A stretch of 64,000 nucleotides of DNA from Mesorhizobium sp. B2-1-1. Its GTDB lineage: Bacteria > Pseudomonadota > Alphaproteobacteria > Rhizobiales > Rhizobiaceae. How positions within the stretch are numbered: position 1 is the stretch's first letter; every line of letters starts with the position of its first letter. Positions 9,286 to 18,461 of the stretch are shown one piece after another. The stretch is from NCBI RefSeq assembly GCF_006442975.2, contig NZ_CP083954.1, positions 1,426,001 to 1,490,000 on the forward strand. Reading direction: 5' to 3'. Position numbers and translations under genes: made by a program. The notes beneath the pieces are model-generated. The model ran no database searches. It saw only the letters and a program-made list of their open reading frames with translations, and was not told where the DNA came from.

Positions 9286-10272
9286 ATGAACAAGGTCGAT
9301 CGCGACATCGCCAACCTGCCCGACACCACGGTGTCGGTGAAGGACAAATTCGGCTTCGACTCCAAGATGGTGGTGCCGGCCTATTCGGTCACCAGCGAAC
9401 ATGTGCCCGACATCGATCCCGACTATCTTTTCGACAAGGCGACGACGATGGCGATCCTCGCCGGCTTCGCCTACAACCGGCGCGTCATGGTCTCGGGCTA
9501 TCACGGCACCGGCAAATCGACCCACATCGAGCAGGTCGCGGCCCGCCTCAACTGGCCTTGCGTGCGCGTCAATCTCGACAGCCATGTCAGCCGCATCGAC
9601 CTCGTCGGCAAGGACGCGATCGTGGTCAAGGACGGCTTGCAGATCACCGAATTCCGCGACGGTATCCTGCCTTGGGCTTATCAGCACAATGTGGCGCTGT
9701 GCTTCGACGAATATGACGCCGGCCGTCCGGACGTGATGTTCGTGATCCAGCGCGTGCTGGAATCGTCGGGTCGGCTGACGCTGCTCGACCAGAGCCGCGT
9801 CATCCGTCCGCATCCGGCGTTCCGGCTGTTCTCGACCGCCAACACGGTCGGGTTGGGCGACACCACCGGCCTCTACCACGGCACCCAACAGATCAACCAG
9901 GCGCAGATGGACCGCTGGTCGATCGTCACCACGCTGAACTACCTGCCGCACGACAACGAGGTGAACATCGTGCTGGCCAAGGCCAAGCACTATCGCGACG
10001 GCAAGGGCAAGGACATCGTCAACAAGATGGTGCGCGTCGCCGACATGACGCGCTCGGCCTTCATCAATGGCGATCTGTCGACCGTGATGAGCCCGCGTAC
10101 CGTCATCACCTGGGCGGAGAATGCCGAGATCTTCGGCAATATCGGCATGGCGTTCCGGCTGACCTTCCTCAACAAATGCGACGAACTGGAGCGCTCGGTG
10201 GTGGCCGAGTTCTACCAGCGCGCCTTCGGCGAGGATCTGCCGGAGAGCGCCGCCAATGTGGTGCTGGGCTAA
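9286..10272 (+). CDS. cobS: Aerobic cobaltochelatase subunit CobS
   Basis: CobS is the AAA+ ATPase subunit of the CobNST complex, which inserts Co2+ into hydrogenobyrinic acid a,c-diamide in aerobic B12 synthesis. The 328-residue product has Walker [10 protein letters not shown] (71-79), a Walker B-like ALCFDEYD and the block [14 protein letters not shown]. The frame opens at 9178, but the N-terminus [20 protein letters not shown] at 9286 matches the known family start. CobT follows after 11 bases, so the pair is co-transcribed; cobN is not in the window. Confidence 0.96.
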   Translation: MNKVDRDIANLPDTTVSVKDKFGFDSKMVVPAYSVTSEHVPDIDPDYLFDKATTMAILAGFAYNRRVMVSGYHGTGKSTHIEQVAARLNWPCVRVNLDSHVSRIDLVGKDAIVVKDGLQITEFRDGILPWAYQHNVALCFDEYDAGRPDVMFVIQRVLESSGRLTLLDQSRVIRPHPAFRLFSTANTVGLGDTTGLYHGTQQINQAQMDRWSIVTTLNYLPHDNEVNIVLAKAKHYRDGKGKDIVNKMVRVADMTRSAFINGDLSTVMSPRTVITWAENAEIFGNIGMAFRLTFLNKCDELERSVVAEFYQRAFGEDLPESAANVVLG

Positions 10273-10283
10273 GCAGAGCCTCG

Positions 10284-12182
10284 ATGGCGGGTCCGGGCGA
10301 CAATACGCGCAACAAGTCGAAGACGGGCTCTGAAGCCGACAGCTTCAAGCGTGCCGTCACCGTCTGCATGCGCGCCATCGCCGGCGACAAGGAGCTGGAA
10401 GTCGGCTTCGCCAAGGACCGCCCGGCGCTCGCCGGCAGCCGCGCCCGGCTGCCGGAATTGCCCAAGAAGGCGTCCAAGACCGACATAGCCATCACCCGCG
10501 GCCTCGGCGATTCCATGGCGCTCAAGCGCGCCTGCCATGACGTGCGCATCCACAGCAGACTGGCGCCGGAAGGCAAGGCGGCCCGCGCCATCTACGACGC
10601 GGTCGAGCAGGCGCGCGTCGAGGCGATCGGCAGCCGCGCCATGCAAGGGGTCGCCGACAATATAGGCTCGATGCTGGAGGACAAATACGCCAAGGCCAAT
10701 CTCGTCGACGTCAAGGACAAGGCCGACGCCCCGATCGAGGAGGCGCTGGCGCTGATGGTGCGCGAGAAGCTGACCGGCCGGCCGATCCCCAAGAGCGGCG
10801 AACGGCTGGTCGAGCTCTGGCGCCCTTGGGTCGAGGAAAAGGCCAGCGCCGACCTCGACGGGCTGTCGTCCAAGCTCGACGACCAGCAGGCCTTCGCCCG
10901 CGTCGTGCGCGATATGCTCGCCTCCATGGAAATGGCCGAGGAACTCGGCGACGATCAGGAGACCGAAGACTCAGAGGACAATGACGATAACCAGCCGCAA
11001 GGCGAGGAACAGAGCGAGGAAGGCGGCGAGGACGATTCCGGCTCCGAACAGTCGCAGTCCGAGGATGCCGAGGCTTCCGCTGACGACGAGCAGTCGGCCG
11101 AGACCGAAGCCTCCGACGCCACTGCCGACGATTTGTCCGACGATGACGATGCCGATGCCGAGACGCCCGGCGAGGCGCGCCGCAATGACAACCCTTTCAC
11201 CAACCTGCCGAAGGAGATCGATTACAAGGTCTTCACGTCAGCTTTCGACGAGACGGTGGGGGCGGAGGAGCTTTGCGAGGAAGAAGAACTCGACCGGCTG
11301 CGCGCTTTCCTCGACAAGCAACTCGCCAACCTGTCCGGCGTCGTCGGCCGGCTGGCCAACCGTTTGCAGCGCCGCCTGATGGCGCAGCAGAACCGGTCGT
11401 GGGATTTCGACCTGGAAGAGGGCTATCTCGACCCGGCACGGTTGGTGCGCGTCGTCATCGATCCGATGCAGCCGCTGTCCTTTAAGCAGGAGCGCGACAC
11501 CAAATTCCGCGACACGGTGGTGACGCTGGTGCTCGACAATTCGGGGTCCATGCGCGGCCGGCCGATCACCGTGGCCGCCACCTGCGCCGACATTCTGGCG
11601 CGCACGCTGGAACGCTGCGGCGTTTCGGTCGAGATTTTGGGCTTCACCACGCGCGCCTGGAAAGGCGGGCAGGCCCGCGAGAAGTGGCTGAAGGACGGCA
11701 AGCCGCCGAATCCGGGCCGGCTGAACGACCTGCGCCACATCATCTACAAGTCGGCCGACCATCCCTGGCGGCGGGCACGGCGCAATCTCGGACTGATGAT
11801 GCGCGAGGGCCTGCTCAAGGAAAACATCGACGGCGAGGCGCTGCTGTGGGCGCATAACCGGCTGATCGCCCGACCCGAACAGCGCAAGATCCTGATGATG
11901 ATCTCCGACGGCGCGCCGGTCGACGATTCGACACTGTCGGTCAATCCGGGCAATTATCTCGAGCGCCATCTGCGCGCCGTCATCGAGCTGATCGAGACGC
12001 GCTCGCCGGTCGAGCTGCTTGCCATCGGCATCGGCCATGACGTCACCCGCTATTACCGGCGCGCCGTCACCATTGTCGATGCCGAGGAACTGGCCGGCGC
12101 CATGACCGAGCAATTGGCTTCGCTGTTCGCCGAGGAAAGCGCACGCGATACGCGGCGCGGCGGCATGCGGCGCGCCGGATGA
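10284..12182 (+). CDS. cobT: Aerobic cobaltochelatase subunit CobT
   Basis: CobT is the metal-site (VWA/MIDAS) subunit that forms a chaperone-like complex with CobS to drive CobN. The 632-residue protein has an alpha-helical N-terminal third. Next comes a strongly acidic low-complexity linker (about residues 223-298, mostly D, E, S, Q), then a C-terminal VWA domain with the MIDAS motif DNSGSM at 418-423 and SDGAPVDD further on. [13 protein letters not shown] at 10284 is preferred over the in-frame start at 10176, which lies inside cobS. The stop overlaps the next gene by 4 bases. Confidence 0.96.
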   Translation: MAGPGDNTRNKSKTGSEADSFKRAVTVCMRAIAGDKELEVGFAKDRPALAGSRARLPELPKKASKTDIAITRGLGDSMALKRACHDVRIHSRLAPEGKAARAIYDAVEQARVEAIGSRAMQGVADNIGSMLEDKYAKANLVDVKDKADAPIEEALALMVREKLTGRPIPKSGERLVELWRPWVEEKASADLDGLSSKLDDQQAFARVVRDMLASMEMAEELGDDQETEDSEDNDDNQPQGEEQSEEGGEDDSGSEQSQSEDAEASADDEQSAETEASDATADDLSDDDDADAETPGEARRNDNPFTNLPKEIDYKVFTSAFDETVGAEELCEEEELDRLRAFLDKQLANLSGVVGRLANRLQRRLMAQQNRSWDFDLEEGYLDPARLVRVVIDPMQPLSFKQERDTKFRDTVVTLVLDNSGSMRGRPITVAATCADILARTLERCGVSVEILGFTTRAWKGGQAREKWLKDGKPPNPGRLNDLRHIIYKSADHPWRRARRNLGLMMREGLLKENIDGEALLWAHNRLIARPEQRKILMMISDGAPVDDSTLSVNPGNYLERHLRAVIELIETRSPVELLAIGIGHDVTRYYRRAVTIVDAEELAGAMTEQLASLFAEESARDTRRGGMRRAG

Positions 12183-13207
12183 TCTTTTCGCACGGCGGAT
12201 TTCGACAAGCACTTTTCGCCGCCATCGCCCTGTTTGCCGGTGCAGCCCCGGTGCCATCCAGTTCGGCCGGCGCGACCTCGGTTGAACCGGTCGAGGTCTT
12301 AGCCCGCCCGATCACCGAATTCCGTATAGGCCGTGCCGACAAGCAATTCGGTCCGCTCGAATTCGTCGGCGGGCTGGAGATGACGTCGCCGTCGCGCGAT
12401 TTCGGCGCGCTGTCGGCCTTCCGTTTCCTGAAAGGCGGTCGCGACTTCGTCGGCGTCGCCGATACCGGATTCTGGTTCTTCGGCACCGTGACCCATGATG
12501 CGGACAAGCGCCCGTCAGGCATCGGGGACTTCCGCATGGAACAGATGGTCGATGCATCGGGCCAGCCGATCGACGAGAAATCGGAAGTCGATGCCGAGGG
12601 GCTTTCCGTCAAGGACGGCATTGCCACCGTGGGTTTCGAGCGCAACCATCGCGTCGCCCAGTTCAAAATTGGCCCCGACGATATGAAGGCGCCGTTCAGG
12701 CAGATGGATTTCCTGGTTCCGGCATGGGAGCTGCGCCGGAACCGAGGCTTCGAGACCGTCACCCACGCCAATGCCAATGGCCGCCACCAAGGCGGCCTGG
12801 TCGTGGTGTCGGAAAAGAGCTTGGACAAGGCCGGCAACATCTATGCCGCCATCATCGAAGGTCCGCACAAGGGCGTCTTCACCGTCAAGCGCAACGGCGA
12901 TTTCGATATCACCGATGGGGCTTTCCTGCCGGATGGCGACCTTCTGCTGCTGGAGCGCAGTTTCACGATGGCAGGAGGTCTCAAGATGCGGCTGCGGCGC
13001 ATTGATGGCGAGACCGTGGAGAAGGGCGCGGTCGCCGACGGTCCGGTGCTGCTGGAAGCCGATATGGGCTACCAGATCGACAATATGGAAGGGCTCGACG
13101 TCTGGAAGCGCGAAGACGGCGCGCTGATGGTGTCGCTGATCTCCGACGACAACCACTCGATCCTGCAGCGCAATCTCTATCTGGAATTCATTTTGCACCA
13201 GGACTGA
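12179..13207 (+). CDS. Exported esterase-like activity of phytase family protein
   Basis: The 342-residue protein has a signal peptide (about residues 1-30, ending near PSSSAGATS). A beta-propeller-like domain of the 'esterase-like activity of phytase' family follows, with the typical [20 protein letters not shown] and VADTGFWF motifs. It is probably periplasmic. Its ATG overlaps the cobT stop (ATGA), so it is likely translated from the cobST message, although no role in B12 synthesis is known. The substrate is unknown. Confidence 0.85.
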   Translation: MIFSHGGFRQALFAAIALFAGAAPVPSSSAGATSVEPVEVLARPITEFRIGRADKQFGPLEFVGGLEMTSPSRDFGALSAFRFLKGGRDFVGVADTGFWFFGTVTHDADKRPSGIGDFRMEQMVDASGQPIDEKSEVDAEGLSVKDGIATVGFERNHRVAQFKIGPDDMKAPFRQMDFLVPAWELRRNRGFETVTHANANGRHQGGLVVVSEKSLDKAGNIYAAIIEGPHKGVFTVKRNGDFDITDGAFLPDGDLLLLERSFTMAGGLKMRLRRIDGETVEKGAVADGPVLLEADMGYQIDNMEGLDVWKREDGALMVSLISDDNHSILQRNLYLEFILHQD

Positions 13208-13294
13208 TTTGGCGCTCCAACTGCGAAGCTGAAGTTGAAGGTATTCAACGCCGGCTTCGATTTGGTCGGCTATTCATCAAATGACGGCGTCCGC

Positions 13295-13975
13295 TCAGGG
13301 TCGCGAGCCGTTGGTGGCGATCCAGATGACATGACGCGCGCCGCGCTTGCCGTTGGCGCGCGTGCTCACCTCCTCGACCGCGAAACCTGCCTGCTTCAGC
13401 CGCCGGGTGAAGCCGCTGTCCGGCCCTTGCGACCACACGGCAAGCACGCCGCCGGGCTTCAGTGCGGTGCGCGCTGCCGCCAGACCCTGCAGGCTGTACA
13501 GCGCGTCGTTGGATTTGTGAACGATGCCGTCCGGGCCGTTGTCGACATCGAGCAGGATGGCGTCCCAGACCGCGGGCCGGGATCTTATAAACTGCCCGAC
13601 ATCGGCCTCCCGGACGATGACGCGCGGATCGTCGAGACAGCCACCAAACAGTTCGGCCATCGGCCCTCGCGCCCACGCGATGACCGCCGGCACCAACTCC
13701 GCGACAGTGATTTCGGCATTCTCGCCCAACTCGGCGAGAGCGGCGCGCAGCGTAAAACCCATGCCAAGCCCGCCGATCAGCATTCTCGGCTGTCTGCGGC
13801 CGGCGATCCTCCGACAGGAGAGCCTGGCCAACGCTTCTTCCGAGCCGCTGAGGCGGCTGTTCATCAACTCGTTGGTGCCCAGCATGATCGAGAATTCGGA
13901 ACCGCGCCGCTTGAGCCGAAGCTCCTGCGCGCCATCCGGGGTTTTCGCGGAGTCCAGCTGGATCCAGGGAATCAC
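13295..13975 (-). CDS. Spermidine synthase-like SAM/dcSAM-binding protein
   Basis: This 226-residue protein has a Rossmann-type fold with the nucleotide-binding motif LIGGLGMGFTLRAAL, the acidic strand VAELVPAVIAWAR and DAILLDVDNGPDG. These match the spermidine-synthase-like family (SpeE-related). It is shorter than classical SpeE, so it may act as a methyltransferase or aminopropyltransferase on an unknown substrate. It lies 3 bases downstream of the queuosine-precursor transporter gene on the same strand and is probably co-transcribed with it. Confidence 0.8.
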   Translation of the reverse strand: MIPWIQLDSAKTPDGAQELRLKRRGSEFSIMLGTNELMNSRLSGSEEALARLSCRRIAGRRQPRMLIGGLGMGFTLRAALAELGENAEITVAELVPAVIAWARGPMAELFGGCLDDPRVIVREADVGQFIRSRPAVWDAILLDVDNGPDGIVHKSNDALYSLQGLAAARTALKPGGVLAVWSQGPDSGFTRRLKQAGFAVEEVSTRANGKRGARHVIWIATNGSRP

Positions 13976-13978
13976 GGC

Positions 13979-14662
13979 CTAGACCGCAGCAACAGCCGGC
14001 TGGCTCCAGCGGGCGGCGAGCAGCCGATAGGGGATCAGTGCCACGACGGCGATGATCAGCTTCACGCTGAGGTCGCCAAGCGCCCAAGAGAACCAACGCA
14101 TGGCCTCGACCGGCAGCACGCCCATCAGCGGCGCCGTTTCCAGCGCAAAACTGTCGCTTGGGCCAACGAAGGCGAAAGCCGCGGAGAAAGCGACGCTGAA
14201 GAACACGACGGTGTCGAACACCGAGCCGACCAGCGTGCCGACGATCGGCGCCCGCCACCAGCTCTGTCGGCGCAGACGGTTGAACACGGTCACGTCTAGC
14301 AATTGCGCGGTGAGGAAGGCCGCGCCGGACGCCGCCGCGATGCGCACCAGCCGGTCGGCGGCGGTCTCGAACTCGATGAAACCATGGCGGAACAGGAAGG
14401 GCGGCACGAGGACCGAGCAGACCACCGCCGTCATGAAGCCGACAAAGACGATCCGGCGCGCCACGGCAGGCCCGTAGCGGCGGTTGGCAAGGTCCGTGAC
14501 CAGAAAGGAGAACGGGTAGGTGAACGCGCCCCAGGTGAGCAGGTCGGCCAGCGACAAGCCGCCGATCCGACCCTGCATCGGGAACTGCACGAGGATATTC
14601 GATGCCACGACGACAAGCGCCATGGCGGCCACGAAGGGCAGGTATCGCGAGAAGGAAGTCAT
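13979..14662 (-). CDS. yhhQ: Queuosine precursor transporter (YhhQ/VUT family)
   Basis: This 227-residue inner-membrane protein has about six hydrophobic segments and the YhhQ/DUF165 signatures TYPFSFLVTDLANRRYG, ASGAAFLTAQLLDVTVFNRL and DTVVFFSVAF. E. coli YhhQ imports preQ0/preQ1 for tRNA queuosine. The leader contains a compact structure resembling a preQ1-I riboswitch that overlaps the ribosome-binding site and start codon. That fits the transporter role and suggests translational repression when preQ1 is plentiful. The downstream methyltransferase-like gene is 3 bases away. Confidence 0.93.
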   Translation of the reverse strand: MTSFSRYLPFVAAMALVVVASNILVQFPMQGRIGGLSLADLLTWGAFTYPFSFLVTDLANRRYGPAVARRIVFVGFMTAVVCSVLVPPFLFRHGFIEFETAADRLVRIAAASGAAFLTAQLLDVTVFNRLRRQSWWRAPIVGTLVGSVFDTVVFFSVAFSAAFAFVGPSDSFALETAPLMGVLPVEAMRWFSWALGDLSVKLIIAVVALIPYRLLAARWSQPAVAAV

Positions 14663-14690
14663 TTTTTTATCCTGGGTAATGGAACCAGCG
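14660..14690 (-). promoter_or_regulatory. Candidate preQ1-I riboswitch at the yhhQ start codon
   Basis: On the minus strand a 4-bp stem pairs CUGG (14688-14685) with CCAG (14675-14672) around the loop UUCCAUUAC (14684-14676). The A-rich tail GAUAAAAAAAUG (14671-14660) contains the start codon. This matches the layout of preQ1-I aptamers: GGUUC, a short loop, a C-rich 3' strand, then AUAAAAAA followed by a pseudoknot triplet. In the Bacillus aptamer, loop UAG pairs with CUA in the tail; here loop CAU (14681-14679) can pair with AUG of the start codon. The Shine-Dalgarno AGGA (14673-14670) lies in the stem and tail. The downstream gene is a queuosine-precursor transporter. Confidence 0.65.
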
Positions 14691-14825
14691 GAGCGTCATG
14701 CCGAAACCGGATCGCGCTCGCTTTGTTCGAGCATCGGATTTCCGAAACCGCCTTGCGGACGGCGACCCGATGTCCAAGGCCAACAAGAGGTTGGCCAGGG
14801 CGGTTGTCCCCCGCCTGAAGGCAGT

Positions 14826-15122
14826 TTACGCGGCAGCCTGCTCGGCGAGCTTCTTGGCGATCTGCTTCTTCAAGAGGCGCGCGCGCTGCGACAGCTCCTT
14901 GACGTCAGCCTTGGCCAGGAAGGCGTCGAGACCGCCGCGATGCTCGACCGAACGCAGCGCGTTGGCGGAAATGCGCAGGCGCACATTCTGGTTCAGCGCT
15001 TCCGAAATCAGCGTCACATTGACGAGGTTCGGCAGGAAGCGACGCTTGGTCTTGTTGTTGGCGTGGCTCACATTGTTGCCGGTCTGGACTGCCTTGGCAG
15101 TGAGTTCGCAGGTGCGGGACAT
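14826..15122 (-). CDS. rpmB: 50S ribosomal protein L28
   Basis: This 98-residue basic ribosomal protein begins [20 protein letters not shown], followed by [10 protein letters not shown] and a longer alphaproteobacterial C-terminus ([16 protein letters not shown]). It is a structural part of the large ribosomal subunit. The frame opens upstream at 15197, but 15122 gives the conserved N-terminus. The IS at 15269 begins 146 bases upstream of the start codon, so the native promoter may be shortened or altered. Confidence 0.97.
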   Translation of the reverse strand: MSRTCELTAKAVQTGNNVSHANNKTKRRFLPNLVNVTLISEALNQNVRLRISANALRSVEHRGGLDAFLAKADVKELSQRARLLKKQIAKKLAEQAAA

Positions 15123-15250
15123 GGTTCTAACCTTCAGTTCTCTCGGGGACCTGCCAAACCTTCGTGCCCACGCCGGGTGGCGCGCGGTTCTGGTCAAGCG
15201 GCCTTATGGAAAAAGTTGGCGTTCCATAGTTGCATTTCGCCCATGCGTCA

Positions 15251-15268
15251 AGCTCCAGCCTGGGCCCA
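15251..15268. repeat. Direct repeat flanking the IS, left copy (target-site duplication)
   Basis: The 18 bases agctccagcctgggccca directly abut the left IS end. The same sequence, sharing at most one base with the IS, follows the right end at 16607-16624. The pair is best read as a target-site duplication made on insertion. Confidence 0.8.
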
Positions 15269-16607
15269 TGTCGTAAGCACATGAGTTGTCCGGATTAGGT
15301 AGCACGTGAGTTGTCCGGTTTTATCGCCAGCGGATGGAGGCTGGGGATGAAGCGGACGGCATGGCTACAGGACCGGAGAATGCAGAAGTTTCGAGACGTA
15401 TTGAGCCGCTGGAATGGTGGCGATCTTTCGATGATGGAGGCAGGCGAGTTGCTTGGCATGTCGGAGCGGCAATTCCGACGCTACCGCGACCGGTACGAAG
15501 AGGCTGGGGAAGCAGGGTTGCTGGATCGGCGCTTGGGCAAGCTTTCGACGCGTCGGGTGCCGGCGGAAGCGATTGAGGAGATGCTGGAGCTTTACCGTCA
15601 TCGCTACCTCGGCTGGAATGTGAAGCATTTCCACGAGCACCTGCTGCGCGATCACCATTTCAGCTGGGGCTACACCTTCATCAAGACGCAGCTCCACGCG
15701 GCGGGCCTTGTGGAACGGGCCAAGCGGCGCGGTGCTCACCGGCGCAAGCGGGAGAGGAAGCCTTGCGAGGGGATGATGCTGCATCAGGATGGCAGCCGTC
15801 ATCGATGGCTGGTGGGTGAGCCGATGCTGGACCTGATCGTGACGATGGACGATGCGACGAGCACGATCTATTCGGCCTTCCTGATCGAGGAGGAAGGCAC
15901 GGCGTCGAGCTTTCAGGGCCTTCTGGAGACATTCGTCGCCAAGGGATTGCCATCGAGCCTCTACAGCGATCGCGGCAGCCACTATTTCGTGACGCTGAAG
16001 GCCGGCGAGGCGGTCGACAAAAGCCGGCTGACCCAGGTCGGCCGGGCGCTCGAGCGGCTGGGTATCGAACATATTCCAGCCTATTCCCCTGAAGCGCGAG
16101 GCCGCTCGGAGCGGATGTTCTCCACCTTGCAGGATCGGCTGCCGAGAGAGCTGGCGCTGGCCGGAATTGCCGACATCGAGGCCGCCAACCGGTTCATCGC
16201 ACAGACCTACCTACCAGCTCACAATGCCCGCTTCGCCAGGCCGGCCGCGGTCGAGGACAGCGCCTTTGTCGCCGCAGACCCGCAACAACTGGCCCAGATC
16301 CTGTGCATCGAGGAGGAGCGCGTCGTTGCCCGCGACAACACGGTCGCCTTCGCGCGGCTGCGATTGCAGCTGCCGCAGAGCCCGATCCGGCATCACTTCG
16401 TCAAAGCCACCGTCAAGGTCAGGCACTACCCGGATGGAACCCTGGCGATCTTTCACGGGCCGCGCCGCATCGCTCGCTACAGCTCTGACGGCGCCGCAAT
16501 CGAAGACACTTGCCCCATCAGGCAAGCCGCGTGAACCGCTTCGACGCCAAAACAGAAGCGGACAGATCATGTGCTACCAAACCGGACAACTTGATTAGCT
16601 ACCGACA
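15269..16607 (+). mobile_element. Complete insertion sequence, ISNCY / IS1202-like family
   Basis: The element is about 1.34 kb with one transposase gene and imperfect terminal inverted repeats. The left end starts TGTCGTAAGCACATGAGTTG and the right end, read inward, starts TGTCGGTAGCTAATCAAGTT. Homology continues through GTTGTCCGG and GGTAGCAC on both sides. The left end carries a second GAGTTGTCCGG (15308-15318) and the right end a degenerate copy, probably transposase-binding subsites. It is flanked by a 17-18 bp direct repeat, longer than most IS families produce but in the range I recall for IS1202-related elements. It lies between divergent rpmB and the DUF3108 gene. Confidence 0.85.
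15347..16534 (+). CDS. ISNCY-type DDE transposase
   Basis: The 395-residue transposase has an N-terminal helix-turn-helix (about residues 10-60, SMMEAGELLGMSERQFRRYRD) and an integrase-core domain. The likely acidic triad is D148 (HQDGSRHRW), D208 (YSDRGSHYF) and E255 (GRSERMF). The ATG at 15347 is preferred over TTG 15311, which lies in the terminal repeat, because GGAGG sits 6 bases upstream. The frame is intact with no frameshift or stop, so the element may still be mobile. Confidence 0.93.
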   Translation: MKRTAWLQDRRMQKFRDVLSRWNGGDLSMMEAGELLGMSERQFRRYRDRYEEAGEAGLLDRRLGKLSTRRVPAEAIEEMLELYRHRYLGWNVKHFHEHLLRDHHFSWGYTFIKTQLHAAGLVERAKRRGAHRRKRERKPCEGMMLHQDGSRHRWLVGEPMLDLIVTMDDATSTIYSAFLIEEEGTASSFQGLLETFVAKGLPSSLYSDRGSHYFVTLKAGEAVDKSRLTQVGRALERLGIEHIPAYSPEARGRSERMFSTLQDRLPRELALAGIADIEAANRFIAQTYLPAHNARFARPAAVEDSAFVAADPQQLAQILCIEEERVVARDNTVAFARLRLQLPQSPIRHHFVKATVKVRHYPDGTLAIFHGPRRIARYSSDGAAIEDTCPIRQAA

Positions 16608-16624
16608 GCTCCAGCCTGGGCCCA
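16607..16624. repeat. Direct repeat flanking the IS, right copy
   Basis: This is the second copy of agctccagcctgggccca, identical to 15251-15268. Removing the IS and one copy would restore a continuous rpmB/DUF3108 intergenic region. Confidence 0.8.
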
Positions 16625-16730
16625 GCGGCATTTCATACTAAGGCCGGAATTCGTCGTATAAGCGGTTCCATAGGGACATGCCAGACCGGAGTTGTCCGCC
16701 TCCGGTTGAAATCAAGGATCCGATCGCGCC

Positions 16731-17519
16731 ATGCTTCGCTTGCCCCATGCCCTTGCCGCCGCGCTGGCCGTCGCCTTGCCGTCGGCCGCGACGGCCGCCT
16801 CGCCGCAGTCCTTCAGGGGCGAATACACAGTGTCGTTTCTCGGCCTTTCTATCGCGAAATCAAGCTTTTCAAGCCATTATGAGAACGGCGTCTACTCGAT
16901 CGACGGCAGCGTTTCCGCGGCTGGTCTCGCCAAGCTGTTCGATGACACGCGCGGCACGATCTCGTCCAAGGGTACGATTTCGGGCCAGAAGATGGTGCCG
17001 CAGGCGTTCCGCGCGGACTACACTTCCGGCAAGAAAGCCTCCGCCATCGACATTCGTTTTGCCAATGGCAACGTCATCTCGACGACGGTCGTTCCCGCGC
17101 CGGAAAAGCGCGATCCCGACAGTTGGGTGCCGCTTGGCGCCGGCGACCTGGCATCGGTGCTCGATCCGATGGCGGCAACCGTCATCCATGCCGGCAGCCT
17201 CGACAAGGTCTGCGGCCGCACCGTGAGGCTGTATGACGGCGAGATGCGCGCCAACCTGACGCTGAGCTACGCTTCAAAAGGGTCGATCTCGGTGCCCGGC
17301 TACAAGGGCGACACGGTCACATGCCGGATGGGTTTCGAGCCGGTGGCGGGCTACCGCAAGGGCCGCAAGGCGCTCAACTACCTCAAGAACAAAAGCCGCA
17401 TAATGGTGACATTTGCGCCGCTCGGCCAAACCGGGGTATATGCGCCGATCCGCGCGACGGTCGGGACGCAGATCGGCACCTTGACCATCAGCGCCAGGCG
17501 TTTCGAAGCAATACAATAA
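16731..17519 (+). CDS. Exported DUF3108 domain protein
   Basis: This 262-residue protein has a clear signal peptide (MLRLPHALAAALAVALPSAATA) and a mature beta-rich domain of the DUF3108 family. Conserved features include FRGEYTVSFLGLSIAKSSF near the N-terminus and late segments VCGRTVRLYDG and GRKALNYLKNKS. It probably resides in the periplasm or outer membrane; no biochemical function is established. It is divergent from rpmB, and the IS ends 123 bases upstream of its ATG. Confidence 0.85.
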   Translation: MLRLPHALAAALAVALPSAATAASPQSFRGEYTVSFLGLSIAKSSFSSHYENGVYSIDGSVSAAGLAKLFDDTRGTISSKGTISGQKMVPQAFRADYTSGKKASAIDIRFANGNVISTTVVPAPEKRDPDSWVPLGAGDLASVLDPMAATVIHAGSLDKVCGRTVRLYDGEMRANLTLSYASKGSISVPGYKGDTVTCRMGFEPVAGYRKGRKALNYLKNKSRIMVTFAPLGQTGVYAPIRATVGTQIGTLTISARRFEAIQ

Positions 17520-17546
17520 GGCGCCACGCGCGCCGCTGGAGACAGA

Positions 17547-18461
17547 ATGGGGCGCGCGACACTGATCGGCTTTTCGGCCGTCGCCATGTGGGCACTGCTG
17601 GCGTTGCTTACGGACGCATCCGGCAAGGTGCCGCCGTTCCTCTTGTCGGCGATCACCTTCTCGATCGGCACCGGGGTGGGGCTTTTCGCGCGCCTTTTCA
17701 TGCCGGCCGCGGATAAAAGCCAGAGGATACCTCGCCAGGTCTGGGTGATCGGCATTGCCGGCCTTTTCGGCTACCACTTTTTCTACTTCACCGCGCTGCG
17801 CAACGCGCCGGCGGTGGAGGCCAGTCTGATCGCCTATCTGTGGCCGCTGCTGATCGTGCTCGGCTCGGCGCTGATGCCGGGCGAGCGGCTGGCCTGGAAC
17901 CATATCGTGGGCGCGCTGCTTGGCCTTGCCGGCACCGTGCTCATCGTCACCAAGGGCGGCGGCCTCGCCTTCGACGCGCGCTATGCCTTCGGCTACGCCA
18001 TGGCTGCCGTCTGCGCCGTGCTGTGGTCGTCCTACTCGCTCCTGTCGCGGCGTTTCCCGTCAGTGCCGACCAGCATCGTCACTTGGTTCTGCGCGGCGAC
18101 CGCGCTGTTGTCGCTTGCCTGCCATCTGGCGCTGGAAGAGACGGTGCTGCCCGCGAGTGCCGGGCAATGGCTTGCCGTGCTCGGGCTCGGCCTGATGCCA
18201 GTGGGGGCAGCCTTCTATGCCTGGGATGTCGGCGTCAAGCGCGGCAACATCCAGGTGCTGGGCGCGGCAAGCTATGCCGCGCCGCTCCTGTCGACGCTGG
18301 TGTTGATCGCGGCCGGCGTCGCCGAACCGTCGCTGCGCATCCTCGCCGCTTGCGTGCTCATCACCGGCGGCGCTGCCCTGGCGGCAAAATCGCTGTTCCT
18401 GCGCAAGCCTGCGGCTGCCGAAGGCGGAGCCGGGGCATCCGAAGGCGGAGCCCGGGCATGA
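17547..18461 (+). CDS. DMT-family exporter, YddG-like
   Basis: This 304-residue protein has about ten transmembrane helices in two EamA repeats. Motifs such as GYHFFYFTALRNAPAVEASLIAYLWPLL and MPVGAAFYAWDVGVKRGNIQ match the YddG aromatic amino-acid exporter group. The substrate is inferred, not shown. The C-terminus ends in a short Gly/Ala-rich duplication (EGGAGASEGGARA). The stop overlaps the ATG of the next gene (ATGA), so the two are translationally coupled. Confidence 0.88.
   Translation: MGRATLIGFSAVAMWALLALLTDASGKVPPFLLSAITFSIGTGVGLFARLFMPAADKSQRIPRQVWVIGIAGLFGYHFFYFTALRNAPAVEASLIAYLWPLLIVLGSALMPGERLAWNHIVGALLGLAGTVLIVTKGGGLAFDARYAFGYAMAAVCAVLWSSYSLLSRRFPSVPTSIVTWFCAATALLSLACHLALEETVLPASAGQWLAVLGLGLMPVGAAFYAWDVGVKRGNIQVLGAASYAAPLLSTLVLIAAGVAEPSLRILAACVLITGGAALAAKSLFLRKPAAAEGGAGASEGGARA

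Noticed and set aside
14698..15276. Plus-strand ORF covering the rpmB region
   Set aside because: It is antisense to rpmB, which is unmistakable; the plus-strand product has no domain.
15269..16607. Genomic island or prophage around the IS
   Set aside because: No integrase, phage gene, attachment site or tRNA is nearby, and the flanking genes are core rhizobial genes.
16686..16706. A gagttgtccg motif just outside the IS, possibly a leftover IS end
   Set aside because: The similarity is about ten bases and has no accompanying inverted repeat or direct repeat; chance is sufficient.
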